Below, in pieces: positions 1 through 6,306 of a stretch of DNA of 6,542 nt; position 1 is the first letter of the stretch, and every line of letters begins with the position of its first letter. Source of the DNA: Thiomicrorhabdus sp041583835 (GTDB lineage Bacteria > Pseudomonadota > Gammaproteobacteria > Thiomicrospirales > Thiomicrospiraceae); NCBI RefSeq assembly GCF_041583835.1, contig NZ_JBFHFC010000038.1:1-6542 (forward strand). The letters are read 5' to 3'. The notes under the pieces were generated by a model that worked only from the letters and a program-made list of their open reading frames with translations, made no database searches and was not told the origin of the DNA. Position numbers and translations under genes: made by a program.

Positions 1-2657
1 ATGGAGTTCGCAGAAATCCAACGAATCGTACCGTCATTAAATTGAATGCGGTATTCTTGGTGCCAAGGAGTCAGATTGTGTTGGGACTCTTTAACAGAGG
101 CGATGAAAGCAGGGAAATCATCGGGGTGGATTAGATCTAACATTTTTATTTCATCGTTGATCACGTCATCCGTTGTAAGTCGAAAGAGGTCGGAAATGGC
201 ATCACTGACGAATGGGAAGTTGCCGTGACCGTCAGGAGTCCGTCTATATTGGTAAATCATGCCGGGCAAACGGTCTGCCAGTTTTTTCAGGCGTTCAAAT
301 ACCTCTTGTTTTTCAGCTTCCGCTTTTTTACGAACTTTTTCATGTGCAAAACTGTTTAGGGCAAAACCGATGTCGGTAGCCATCTCAATCAATAGGTCAC
401 GAGCCGGAGCATCGAAAGCGTCAAGCGTATCGGAATAGAGGTTGAGTGTGCCGATGACTTTACTGTTCTGATGTAAGGGAACTGCTGCGGAAGATTGCCA
501 GCCGGCTTGTGAGCCTCTTTCATGCCAGGCGGAAGTGCGGGAATCATTCAAGAAATCCTGGCACCAATATGGACGGTTTTCCCGGAATGCGATGCCTGTC
601 GGCCCTTGTCCGGAAGGCTCGTTTTCGTCGGTTGAGACTTCCAATCCTTCCAGGTATTCCGAATGTTCCCCAAAATAGGCTTTCGGGTAGATTTTGCGGG
701 TATCCTTATCCTGGATTCCGACCCAAGCCATTTTCATGCCTCCGTGCTGCACCGCCACTTTGCAGATTTTGGCATACAGTTCGTCTTCGTTACTGCAGCG
801 AATAATCGCTTCATTGATTTGGCTCATCGCCGAGTAAAGCTTAGTCAATCTTTCGAGATGTAATTCGGCTTTTTTACGTTTGGTAATGTCGCGAGCGACT
901 CCCAAGACACCGATGACTTTGCCCGAGGCGTCTTTCATTGGTGTTTTGATGGTTGAGAAAAGTCCCTTGTATCCGGTATCGGCAAAAGTCAGCCATTCTT
1001 CATTTTCAGTTGGTCGATCCTGCTCCATAGCATTGAGGTCATGCTCTCTGAAAAAGTCCGCCGTTTCCTTATCGACAAAGTCATAGTCGGTCTTGCCGAC
1101 GATTTCATCTTCTTTGGCGCCAAAGAATGCTTCAAAACGCGTGTTGCAGTTCAGGTATATTCCATCGATATTTTTAAGCCAGACCAGGTCGGGTATGGTG
1201 TGAAGCAATGTCAGAAGCTGGTTTTGGTTTGCCAGATTCTGTTCGGTTAGATGGGTGAATTCGGTGATGTCTTGAATGGTTGCTAGAAAAAACCGCACGC
1301 TGCCATCTTTGTTACGGATACATTTAACATCCAGAATAGCCAGAATAGAGCAGTCGTCTTTGCATTTCAGATGCACTTCCTGGATGAATCCGTTGTAGTT
1401 TTGATTCGTGATTAAAGAAAATTTTTCCTGTAGCAGAAAGTAGTGTTGAGGATCGAGGATATCCGACAGACGCTTTTGATCTAATTCATCGGTTGTATAG
1501 TTTAGCATTTCGGCTAAGTGGGGGTTGAAGCGTATCCATTTTTCATGCGAGGGATCAAGGATTGCCATACCGATAAAGGGGAGTTCGAAGAAATGCTGGA
1601 GTAAATGTTCGGTTTGGCTTTTTTCAGCGGCCAATTCCAGTTGTTGAGCTTGCTTTTGCTTTTGTAGAAACAGTACGAAAGCGATGCCGATGATTACCAC
1701 GGAAAACAAAGTGGTCAGGCTGAGCCAAAAGATTAAGTCGTGTAAAGAATGTGTGGCCTCGTCCATATCCATTTTGGAGATTAGCATCCAATCGGTGCCG
1801 TCAACGGGGTGGTAAGCTGCAAGTACTTCGACGCCGCGATAATCCTTGCCGATCATGGTTCCCTTATTCCGGTTTTGCAATGCGACAGCTGCCGGAAGGT
1901 GCTGTTCGGTATTGGACAGTTTGTTTAAATGCAGCTCGTTTTCATTTGATAAGCCTTTGAAAGGGGTTAAATGCTCGATTTTTCCTTCATCGTTTCGAAC
2001 CAAAACGGTTTTGCCGCTTTTGCTGGGGGTCGGCCAGTGTTGAAGATAGGGAAGGATAAATTGGTTCGGGTCTATATGGATGAGTATCAGAGCAATGACA
2101 GAGCTTTCCGGTGTGGAGCGGTCGATCAATGGAATGGAATAATCCAGGTGTGCCGGATGTCCTTTAGCGAAAAGAATGCCGGTGTGCTCGATTGTTTGGA
2201 GAGCGATGCTTTTATCTTGCATCCTTAGGCTTTCGATTGAAGGATTGTGTCCCTCTCCGACTTTAACCAGGATTTGTTTGTCGGGGGTCATAAGTGTGAT
2301 GGAATCGTACTCATAGAGTTGCTGGAAAGCACTGAATAAATCAGAGATCACTGTCGTATGCTTGTCTGTTTTGTTTCCGTTGAGTAGCTGTTTAGAGTGG
2401 TCAAGTAAGACTTGATTGGAAGAGATGACTTTGGCGACATTATCTTGTTCATGTAGCCAGCTTTCGATCTGATTGGCTTTCAGTTCTGCGATAGCCGACA
2501 ACTTGTTTAATGCCTGTTGTTGCATTTCAGGACCGTGATTTGTAATCACGATAATGGCAAAAAACGGCACCATCAGAATCAGAAGCAGAAGCAATAGCCA
2601 AGTACGCGAAGGTTTTGAATTATCATGTGAAACTGAAACAAGTCTTGCAGCCGCCAT
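1..2657 (-). CDS. Membrane-bound Cache-PAS-PAS-GAF-PAS sensor protein, C-terminus cut by window edge (probable c-di-GMP enzyme)
   Basis: The minus-strand frame from the ATG at 2657-2655 stays open for 885 codons and leaves the window without a stop, so this is the N-terminal part only. Residues 20-39 form a Leu/Ile-rich TM helix. Residues 40-306 are a predicted periplasmic sensor opening with an 'LKANQIESWL' helix and closing with 'AAYHPVDGTDWMLISK', as in double-Cache domains. TM2 spans about 308-331. Cytoplasmic domains follow: PAS about 350-466 (ends 'QDITE'), PAS about 480-592 (ends 'ARDITKRKK'), GAF about 605-770 (GQGPTG at 683-688, 'AAVPL', 'GTLNLYS'), and PAS_3 from about 787 (HPDD at 844-847, 'DGTIRW' near the edge). 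The absent output domain is inferred to be GGDEF and/or EAL, because this PAS-GAF_2-PAS order is common there; a histidine kinase is the alternative. The 2657 start is chosen over the in-frame ATG at 2672 because TAAGGT sits just before it; an in-frame stop lies at 2702-2700. Confidence 0.88.
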   Translation of the reverse strand, partial: MAAARLVSVSHDNSKPSRTWLLLLLLILMVPFFAIIVITNHGPEMQQQALNKLSAIAELKANQIESWLHEQDNVAKVISSNQVLLDHSKQLLNGNKTDKHTTVISDLFSAFQQLYEYDSITLMTPDKQILVKVGEGHNPSIESLRMQDKSIALQTIEHTGILFAKGHPAHLDYSIPLIDRSTPESSVIALILIHIDPNQFILPYLQHWPTPSKSGKTVLVRNDEGKIEHLTPFKGLSNENELHLNKLSNTEQHLPAAVALQNRNKGTMIGKDYRGVEVLAAYHPVDGTDWMLISKMDMDEATHSLHDLIFWLSLTTLFSVVIIGIAFVLFLQKQKQAQQLELAAEKSQTEHLLQHFFELPFIGMAILDPSHEKWIRFNPHLAEMLNYTTDELDQKRLSDILDPQHYFLLQEKFSLITNQNYNGFIQEVHLKCKDDCSILAILDVKCIRNKDGSVRFFLATIQDITEFTHLTEQNLANQNQLLTLLHTIPDLVWLKNIDGIYLNCNTRFEAFFGAKEDEIVGKTDYDFVDKETADFFREHDLNAMEQDRPTENEEWLTFADTGYKGLFSTIKTPMKDASGKVIGVLGVARDITKRKKAELHLERLTKLYSAMSQINEAIIRCSNEDELYAKICKVAVQHGGMKMAWVGIQDKDTRKIYPKAYFGEHSEYLEGLEVSTDENEPSGQGPTGIAFRENRPYWCQDFLNDSRTSAWHERGSQAGWQSSAAVPLHQNSKVIGTLNLYSDTLDAFDAPARDLLIEMATDIGFALNSFAHEKVRKKAEAEKQEVFERLKKLADRLPGMIYQYRRTPDGHGNFPFVSDAISDLFRLTTDDVINDEIKMLDLIHPDDFPAFIASVKESQHNLTPWHQEYRIQFNDGTIRWISANS

Positions 2658-2661
2658 TTTT

Positions 2662-2667
2662 ACCTTA
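2662..2667 (-). promoter_or_regulatory. Ribosome binding site of the Cache-PAS-GAF sensor gene
   Basis: The minus strand reads TAAGGT, four bases before the ATG at 2657. It matches the Shine-Dalgarno core and decides the start: the in-frame ATG five codons upstream (2672-2670) has only a weak AAGA before it. Confidence 0.6.
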
Positions 2668-2774
2668 ACCATAACAATAATTCTTGGGTATATCTTAAAT
2701 TAAAGTCGGATTTTACGTAGGGTTTTTTCTTGTTTGACAGGCTAAGCTAGAGCGGAGGAAAGACAGAAGGAAAG

Positions 2775-2798
2775 GGCCGGCTGTTTAGAAAACCGGCC
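2775..2798 (-). terminator. Probable rho-independent terminator of the chemoreceptor gene
   Basis: GGCCGG at 2775-2780 pairs with CCGGCC at 2793-2798 in a 6-bp all-GC stem. The inner bases can add three A-T pairs with a bulge. On the minus strand it lies 17 bases after the receptor stop codon and is followed by a pyrimidine-rich stretch (CTTTCCTTCTGTCTTTCC), which is a weaker tail than a clean T run. It separates the receptor gene from the sensor gene downstream, so the two are probably transcribed separately, with some read-through possible. Confidence 0.55.
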
Positions 2799-2815
2799 AT
2801 TGGTTAAGTTGACTT

Positions 2816-5275
2816 TTAGTAAGCGGGTAGTGCTATGTTGCTGGTTTTGAATCCGGCAACAGCGGCTTTGAGCTGTTCGCTTTCATGGCTCATTGACTGT
2901 GCCGCCGCCGTTGTCTCTTCTACAAGCGCTGCATTTTGTTGGGTTGTATGATCAATTTCAGTTATCGCTTGATTGACTTGTTCAACACCGAATTGCTGCT
3001 CTTTAGATGCGGATGAAATTTCGCTGACAATATTGCCGACTTCTTGGATGGACTCATTAATTTCCTGAAGTACACGACTGGTTTCATCGATTTTCTGGCT
3101 GCCGTTAGCAATACTGTCACTGGATTGTTCGATCAGATTTTTAATGTCTTTGGCTGCATCGGCTGATTTACCGGCAAGGTTGCGTACCTCCGAAGCGACG
3201 ACGGCAAAACCTCTGCCGTGTTCGCCGGCACGAGCCGCTTCGACCGCTGCGTTAAGCGCGAGCAGGTTCGTTTGGAACGCAATACTATCGATTAAGCCGA
3301 TAATCTCTTCAATCTTACTGCTGGAGTCACGAATCTCATTGATCGCTTCAATCGTTTCTTGCATTACGACATGACCTCTTTCAGCTTGTTTGCGAGCATT
3401 ACTGGAAAGCTGGTCGGCCGTACTGGCATTTTCCGTGTTGTGTTTGATGGTCGAAGTAAGCTCTTCCATAGCCGCCGCCGTTTCTTCCAAAGCTGCCGCT
3501 TGATTTTGGGTTCTGTCATTTAAATCGGTATTTCCGTCAGCTACTTCTTGGCTGGCGTTGTTAACCATGTTGGCCGTGTGTAATACATTTCCAATCACTT
3601 GATTAAGGTTTGCGCTGCCTTCATTGAAGGCCGATTTGACGCGATCCAATTCACCTTGGTAGTTGCCTTCGATTTGAACGGTTAAGTCCCCGGAGCTTTG
3701 AGCGATAATGGCTTCGATAATTTCAGACATAGCCACTTCAAGTTGTTCCACCGATTGGTTAACATTGTTTTTTAGACGATTCATGTCGCCTTTAAGTTCG
3801 GTTTCGATACGTCCGTCAAACTGTCCTAGGCTTAATTTACCGATGACGTTGATCAATTCAGTAACGGCGGTGTCCATGCTTTGCATTGCATTGTCGACGT
3901 TATTTCTGAAATTGCTCGGGATTTTTTCATCCATTCTCGCGCTAAAGTCGCCGTTACTGATTGCCGTCATGGTTTCGGTGAGTGCATTCATCGTAAACGA
4001 AACGCTTTCGGCAGAATGGTTCACTCCGTTTTTAAGTTTAACCAAGTCACCTTGTGCTTCCCCCGAAACACGTATAGAGAAGTCACCCAGTGCGACTTGT
4101 GCCAAGACGTGGTTGGACTCGTCGATGATTCCCTTTAAAGTGCCTATAAAGTGATTGAATCGAGACGAGATATCGGCGATTTCATCCTTGCCTATGACTT
4201 CAACCTGTAGTGATAGATCACCTGTATTCTCTACTAGGCGCATAGTGTTCTTAAGGCGTTCGATTGATTTGTGTATTTCACGAGTAATCAATGTCGCCAA
4301 TACAATTACGAAGGTAAATGCGACCAATATGATGGCGATAGCGATTAATAAATTGTAGAAAGCACTTGAAGCGGATTCGTCGGTTGTTTGAATTAAGTCT
4401 TCGGTAAGGTGATTTTCAATTGCTTTTAGTTGATTTATTTTTTGGGTAATTGTCTTAAACCAAAGCTGAGAATCAATGCCGAACCCGCCTGTTCCCGCGT
4501 TTTGAGATGCAATATCACGCATTTTTTGAACTTTAGGAATCGATGGGTCTTGCATGGCTTGATGGTAAAACGCTAAGTTTTCAGCAGTGGCATTCGTTTC
4601 AAATACGTTCATATAGGTGTTTTGTGCCGTTACCAATCCAATGAACTTTTCATAAAATCCCGGTGCGAATCGGTCTTGAGCAAACGTGTTGGTCAAGACG
4701 GCTCTTTCAATTCCAGCACGTTCTTTGGATTGCAGTAAATTAGAAAAAGCGACGATTTTTTCCGCAATTAAGGCATCGTGTGTTATCCGAGTTAAAAACT
4801 CGATATTGGACAACAGCATTTTGTTTAAAGTGGTGTAGTGAGTCAGTGCTTTTCCTAATGGAATTTTTAAAGATTTAACCTGTTGGCGTACTTGATCGGT
4901 TTTCTTTAACTGTTGTAGGCTACTATCAATCAGGCTTCTGAGTTTTTCGCCGAATAGACTTTGATTGATTTGATCGAGAGCCTTTTTTAAGTCTTCACTT
5001 TTTTGATCAAAAAGAATTTGTTGTTGTGGTAATTCTTTGGCAAATTTATTGCCGTTAGAGCCTAGGTATCCGGCCGTCATGCCTCGTTCTTTTTGCGATT
5101 CATGAACGAGGGCACTCATTTTGGCTCCGACAGCCACGAGCGATGAAATGCGGGACATTTCAGCTTCAACTTGATAAGCCTTGACGGATGCGGCGATTCC
5201 AAAATAGAGAGCAATCAACAATGGTACGGTTGCTAATAAAATAAGTTTAGACCGAATGGTTAAGTTGTTTAGCAT
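2816..5275 (-). CDS. Methyl-accepting chemotaxis protein with periplasmic NIT sensor and tandem HAMP repeats
   Basis: This is a complete 819-residue chemoreceptor. TM1 is at about 10-30 and TM2 at about 307-330; the periplasmic part between them is a NIT (nitrate/nitrite-sensing type) domain. NIT signs are 'QKERGMTAGYLGS' at 61-73 and 'KERAGIERAVLTNTFA' at 184-199. The ligand cannot be read from sequence; nitrate/nitrite is known only for some family members. HAMP1 follows at 331-383, then about four more HAMP-like units to about 565, each marked by a GD(F/L)-type turn (G352, G397, G442, G484, G529). The signalling hairpin runs about 570-810, with the tip at 664-693 (IAFQTNLLALNAA, EAARAGEHGRGFAVVA) binding CheA/CheW. 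It looks like the Tsr-type (36-heptad) class, with Gln/Glu-rich adaptation segments near 589-605 and 777-792. The C-terminus ends 'NIALPAY', with no xWxxF CheR tether. AAGGA lies 7 bases before the ATG. It probably signals at cell poles to control flagellar rotation. Confidence 0.95.
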   Translation of the reverse strand: MLNNLTIRSKLILLATVPLLIALYFGIAASVKAYQVEAEMSRISSLVAVGAKMSALVHESQKERGMTAGYLGSNGNKFAKELPQQQILFDQKSEDLKKALDQINQSLFGEKLRSLIDSSLQQLKKTDQVRQQVKSLKIPLGKALTHYTTLNKMLLSNIEFLTRITHDALIAEKIVAFSNLLQSKERAGIERAVLTNTFAQDRFAPGFYEKFIGLVTAQNTYMNVFETNATAENLAFYHQAMQDPSIPKVQKMRDIASQNAGTGGFGIDSQLWFKTITQKINQLKAIENHLTEDLIQTTDESASSAFYNLLIAIAIILVAFTFVIVLATLITREIHKSIERLKNTMRLVENTGDLSLQVEVIGKDEIADISSRFNHFIGTLKGIIDESNHVLAQVALGDFSIRVSGEAQGDLVKLKNGVNHSAESVSFTMNALTETMTAISNGDFSARMDEKIPSNFRNNVDNAMQSMDTAVTELINVIGKLSLGQFDGRIETELKGDMNRLKNNVNQSVEQLEVAMSEIIEAIIAQSSGDLTVQIEGNYQGELDRVKSAFNEGSANLNQVIGNVLHTANMVNNASQEVADGNTDLNDRTQNQAAALEETAAAMEELTSTIKHNTENASTADQLSSNARKQAERGHVVMQETIEAINEIRDSSSKIEEIIGLIDSIAFQTNLLALNAAVEAARAGEHGRGFAVVASEVRNLAGKSADAAKDIKNLIEQSSDSIANGSQKIDETSRVLQEINESIQEVGNIVSEISSASKEQQFGVEQVNQAITEIDHTTQQNAALVEETTAAAQSMSHESEQLKAAVAGFKTSNIALPAY

Positions 5276-5282
5276 GACATTT

Positions 5283-5287
5283 TCCTT
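5283..5287 (-). promoter_or_regulatory. Ribosome binding site of the chemoreceptor gene
   Basis: The minus strand reads AAGGA with a 7-base gap to the ATG at 5275-5273. This supports the chosen start. A nearby ATG at 5280-5278 is in another frame. Confidence 0.65.
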
Positions 5288-5331
5288 CAGTAGCGTTTCT
5301 TACAGATGGTCTTAAGGTTCTTAGAGGTAAG

Positions 5332-5361
5332 TTGAAACACTCTTTGTGTAAGCCTTATAAA
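5332..5361 (+). promoter_or_regulatory. Candidate sigma-70 promoter facing the acetyltransferase gene
   Basis: TTGAAA (5332-5337) and TATAAA (5356-5361) are 18 bases apart, each one or two mismatches from the sigma-70 consensus hexamers. Transcription would start near 5368, leaving a leader of about 140 bases before the start codon at 5506. This is a match by eye in A+T-rich DNA, where chance matches are common. Confidence 0.35.
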
Positions 5362-5417
5362 TAACTGTATTAGTAATTTGACTAATTAAGCTTAGTATTT
5401 TACAGGATATTATTTGA

Positions 5418-5427
5418 ATGTATACAT
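5418..5427. repeat. 10-bp perfect palindrome ATGTATACAT
   Basis: A self-complementary decamer in the divergent control region, 79 bases before the acetyltransferase start codon. It could be half of a regulator site or a chance A+T-rich palindrome. No regulator family is assigned. Confidence 0.35.
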
Positions 5428-5446
5428 GTTTGTAGGGTTTTTTACG

Positions 5447-5465
5447 TACTTATTGGTAATAAGTA
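5447..5465. promoter_or_regulatory. Perfect 8-3-8 inverted repeat, candidate operator
   Basis: TACTTATT and AATAAGTA are exact reverse complements separated by GGT. The repeat sits 40 bases upstream of the acetyltransferase ATG and about 170 bases upstream of the receptor gene. The two-fold symmetry and short spacer fit a dimeric repressor operator. As RNA it would form an A-U-rich hairpin without a T run, so it is unlikely to be a terminator. The function is inferred. Confidence 0.4.
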
Positions 5466-5491
5466 TCTATTGATGTTTCTAAAAGGCACAT

Positions 5492-5497
5492 AGGGGG
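5492..5497 (+). promoter_or_regulatory. Ribosome binding site of the acetyltransferase gene
   Basis: AGGGGG ends 8 bases before the ATG at 5506. It is a G-rich variant of the usual AGGAGG; the purine run and spacing still support this start. Confidence 0.5.
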
Positions 5498-5505
5498 CGG
5501 GTGAC

Positions 5506-5970
5506 ATGCATATTCGACGGGCGGTTAATTCAGAAATTTCCGATGTTGTTGAATTGATAGGGGATTTATTGAATGAAATTATGGAGGTTATGGGCCAGCC
5601 TTTTTTTCAATTTGAGCGGGAAAGAGCGATAGAACAGGCACAAAAGTTTTTGGAGGAAGAAAAATATTTTGTTTTAGTCGCTTGTGATGGAAACAAGGTT
5701 GTGGGGATGATTTCCGCTTATGAAAGTTACGCGCTCTATGCGCAAGGCGCCTTTGGAACGATACCGGAGTGTTATGTAATACCCGAGTATCGCGGGCAAA
5801 GTGTAGGAAAGCGACTCATTGAGGCAATGATTGAGTTCGCCCGGCATAAAAACTGGCACCGTTTGGAAGTGACAACGCCACCTTTACCGGAGTTTGCAGA
5901 CTCACTACGCTTTTATGAACAAAATGGATTTGAAATCTCGGGCGGCAAGAAGTTAAAGATTTCTCTGTGA
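5506..5970 (+). CDS. GNAT-family N-acetyltransferase
   Basis: A 154-residue single-domain protein, normal length for the family, predicted cytosolic. GNAT enzymes move an acetyl group from acetyl-CoA to an amine. The N-terminal 'MHIRRAVNSEISDVVELI' is the usual beta1-alpha1 opening. Residues 55-70 form the beta2-beta3 hairpin ('VLVACDGNKVVGMIS'). Motif A is at 89-106 ('CYVIPEYRGQSVGKRLIE'), with the pyrophosphate-binding loop R96-G97-Q98-S99-V100-G101. Motif B is at 133-142 ('SLRFYEQNGF'), where Y137 stands at the position often serving as general acid. S99 replaces the more common first glycine of RxxGxG, a substitution tolerated in active homologues. The substrate cannot be told. The gene stands alone, divergent from the chemoreceptor gene, behind a possible operator; no functional link to chemotaxis is evident. 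Confidence 0.9.
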   Translation: MHIRRAVNSEISDVVELIGDLLNEIMEVMGQPFFQFERERAIEQAQKFLEEEKYFVLVACDGNKVVGMISAYESYALYAQGAFGTIPECYVIPEYRGQSVGKRLIEAMIEFARHKNWHRLEVTTPPLPEFADSLRFYEQNGFEISGGKKLKISL

Positions 5971-6098
5971 TGAGAAGGGAGGGCTTATTGTCGTTAGTAG
6001 AGCGGTTTGGGTTATTGTTTGGGATATGGAACGAATTGGTACGTTAACTAGTATGGAAGAAGTTGGATCGAAATTTACTTGATGATTTTTTATGCAAT
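5971..6098. other. Intergenic stretch after the acetyltransferase, no supported gene
   Basis: Nothing convincing is coded here. A 25-codon plus-strand frame begins at 5970, overlapping the acetyltransferase stop, and ends at 6047. It is too short and has no recognisable features. The stretch ends at the hairpin starting at 6101. Confidence 0.5.
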
Positions 6099-6100
6099 AA

Positions 6101-6148
6101 AAAAGCCAGGCTTCAAAACACTATAAGTGTATGAAATACCTGGCTTTT
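6101..6148 (-). terminator. Strong rho-independent terminator, elaborate hairpin
   Basis: AAAAGCCAGG (6101-6110) pairs perfectly with CCTGGCTTTT (6139-6148). Inside, TTCA/TGAA (6112-6115 with 6132-6135) and ACACT/AGTGT (6118-6122 with 6126-6130) extend the stem around a 3-base ATA loop. Almost the whole 48 bp folds on itself. Read on the minus strand the stem is followed by six T's, so it best serves transcription from the tRNA-Asn side (5 bases separate it from the tRNA 3' end). On the plus strand only four T's follow, but it may also end the acetyltransferase transcript. It looks like the native terminator of the former tRNA-Asn gene. Confidence 0.8.
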
Positions 6149-6153
6149 GAATA

Positions 6154-6200
6154 TGGCTCCCGATGCTGGACTCGAACCAGCGACATACGGATTAACAGTC
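6154..6200 (-). other. tRNA-Asn 3' fragment (47 bp), putative attachment site of an integrated element
   Basis: Read on the minus strand, the segment starts GACTGTTAATCC: the anticodon loop CTGTTAA with anticodon GTT (Asn), then the 3' strand of the anticodon stem. It continues with the variable loop, a perfect 5-bp T stem (GCTGG/CCAGC) around TTCGAGT, the 3' acceptor strand ATCGGGA, discriminator G and encoded CCA. It closely resembles the 3' half of E. coli tRNA-Asn as remembered. Upstream of it (6201 and on) the sequence does not continue as tRNA: the bases before GA fail to pair with TCCGT, there is no D arm, and no acceptor 5' strand (expected TCCCGAT) was seen through 6542. It cannot make a tRNA. 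Tyrosine recombinases commonly use the anticodon-loop-to-3'-end segment as att core, leaving such a copy at the far end of the element. Confidence 0.85.
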
Positions 6201-6306
6201 ATAAAATTAATTAATTCAATGACTTACCGCTTATTCACTCTACATTTTTTGATTTTAAACTACTAAGCACAACTTGAGTGGATGGTTGTGACGTTTTCAC
6301 TAGATT
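6201..6306. other. A+T-rich junction DNA between att fragment and partial gene
   Basis: This 106-bp stretch has runs such as ATAAAATTAATTAATTCAAT directly beside the tRNA fragment. I found no gene, clear terminator or repeat in it. Recombinase arm-binding sites would be expected near here, but none was identified. Confidence 0.4.

Larger units (their letters stand above)
2658..2815. other. Intergenic region between chemoreceptor and sensor genes
   Basis: This 158-bp gap between two co-oriented minus-strand genes holds the GC-rich terminator hairpin at 2775-2798 and the A+T-rich leader of the sensor gene. I could not find a convincing sigma-70 promoter. A TAAA...GATATA arrangement on the minus strand (about 2692-2718) vaguely resembles a flagellar sigma-28 promoter, but its spacing and -10 core are off, so it is not called. 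Confidence 0.5.
5276..5505. other. Divergent control region between chemoreceptor and acetyltransferase genes
   Basis: These 230 bp separate two divergently transcribed genes and should hold both promoters. The stretch is A+T-rich and dense in short inverted repeats: ATTAGT-N6-ACTAAT at 5369-5386, the 8-bp palindrome TAAGCTTA at 5387-5394, the 10-bp palindrome ATGTATACAT at 5418-5427, and a perfect 8-3-8 repeat at 5447-5465. For the minus-strand receptor gene a TATAAG -10-like hexamer lies at 5359-5354, but no good -35 stands upstream of it. No sigma-28 promoter was recognised. Confidence 0.5.

Noticed and set aside
46..2228. Several 60-100 codon plus-strand open frames across the left third
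   Set aside because: All are antisense to the continuous minus-strand sensor frame, which has recognisable Cache, PAS and GAF motifs; the plus-strand peptides have none.
2692..2718. A sigma-28 flagellar-type promoter before the sensor gene
   Set aside because: TAAA and GATA elements exist on the minus strand, but the spacing is one base short and the GCC before GATA is missing. Such matches are expected by chance in A+T-rich DNA.
3708..4154. A 148-codon plus-strand open frame inside the chemoreceptor gene
   Set aside because: It is fully antisense to a clear 819-residue MCP with intact domains. Its translation has no recognisable domain and looks like a shadow of the repeated HAMP coding.
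3577..4285. A DNA tandem repeat underlying the HAMP array
   Set aside because: The repetition shows only at protein level. The nucleotide sequences of the units have diverged, so this is old domain duplication and not a recent DNA repeat.
5360..5470. A CRISPR or iteron array
   Set aside because: The short inverted repeats here differ in sequence and spacing, and there are no regularly spaced identical direct repeats.
5674..5859. A 61-codon minus-strand frame within the acetyltransferase gene
   Set aside because: It lies opposite the conserved motif A of the GNAT gene and shows no protein signature.
5970..6047. A 25-codon plus-strand frame (MRREGLLSLVERF...) starting with a TGATG overlap at the acetyltransferase stop
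   Set aside because: The overlap suggests translational coupling, but the peptide is very short, has no known match in memory and lacks independent support.
6154..6200. A functional tRNA-Asn gene
   Set aside because: Only the part from the anticodon loop to CCA is present. The D arm, 5' acceptor strand and most of the 5' anticodon stem are absent, and no 5' half was found through base 6542.
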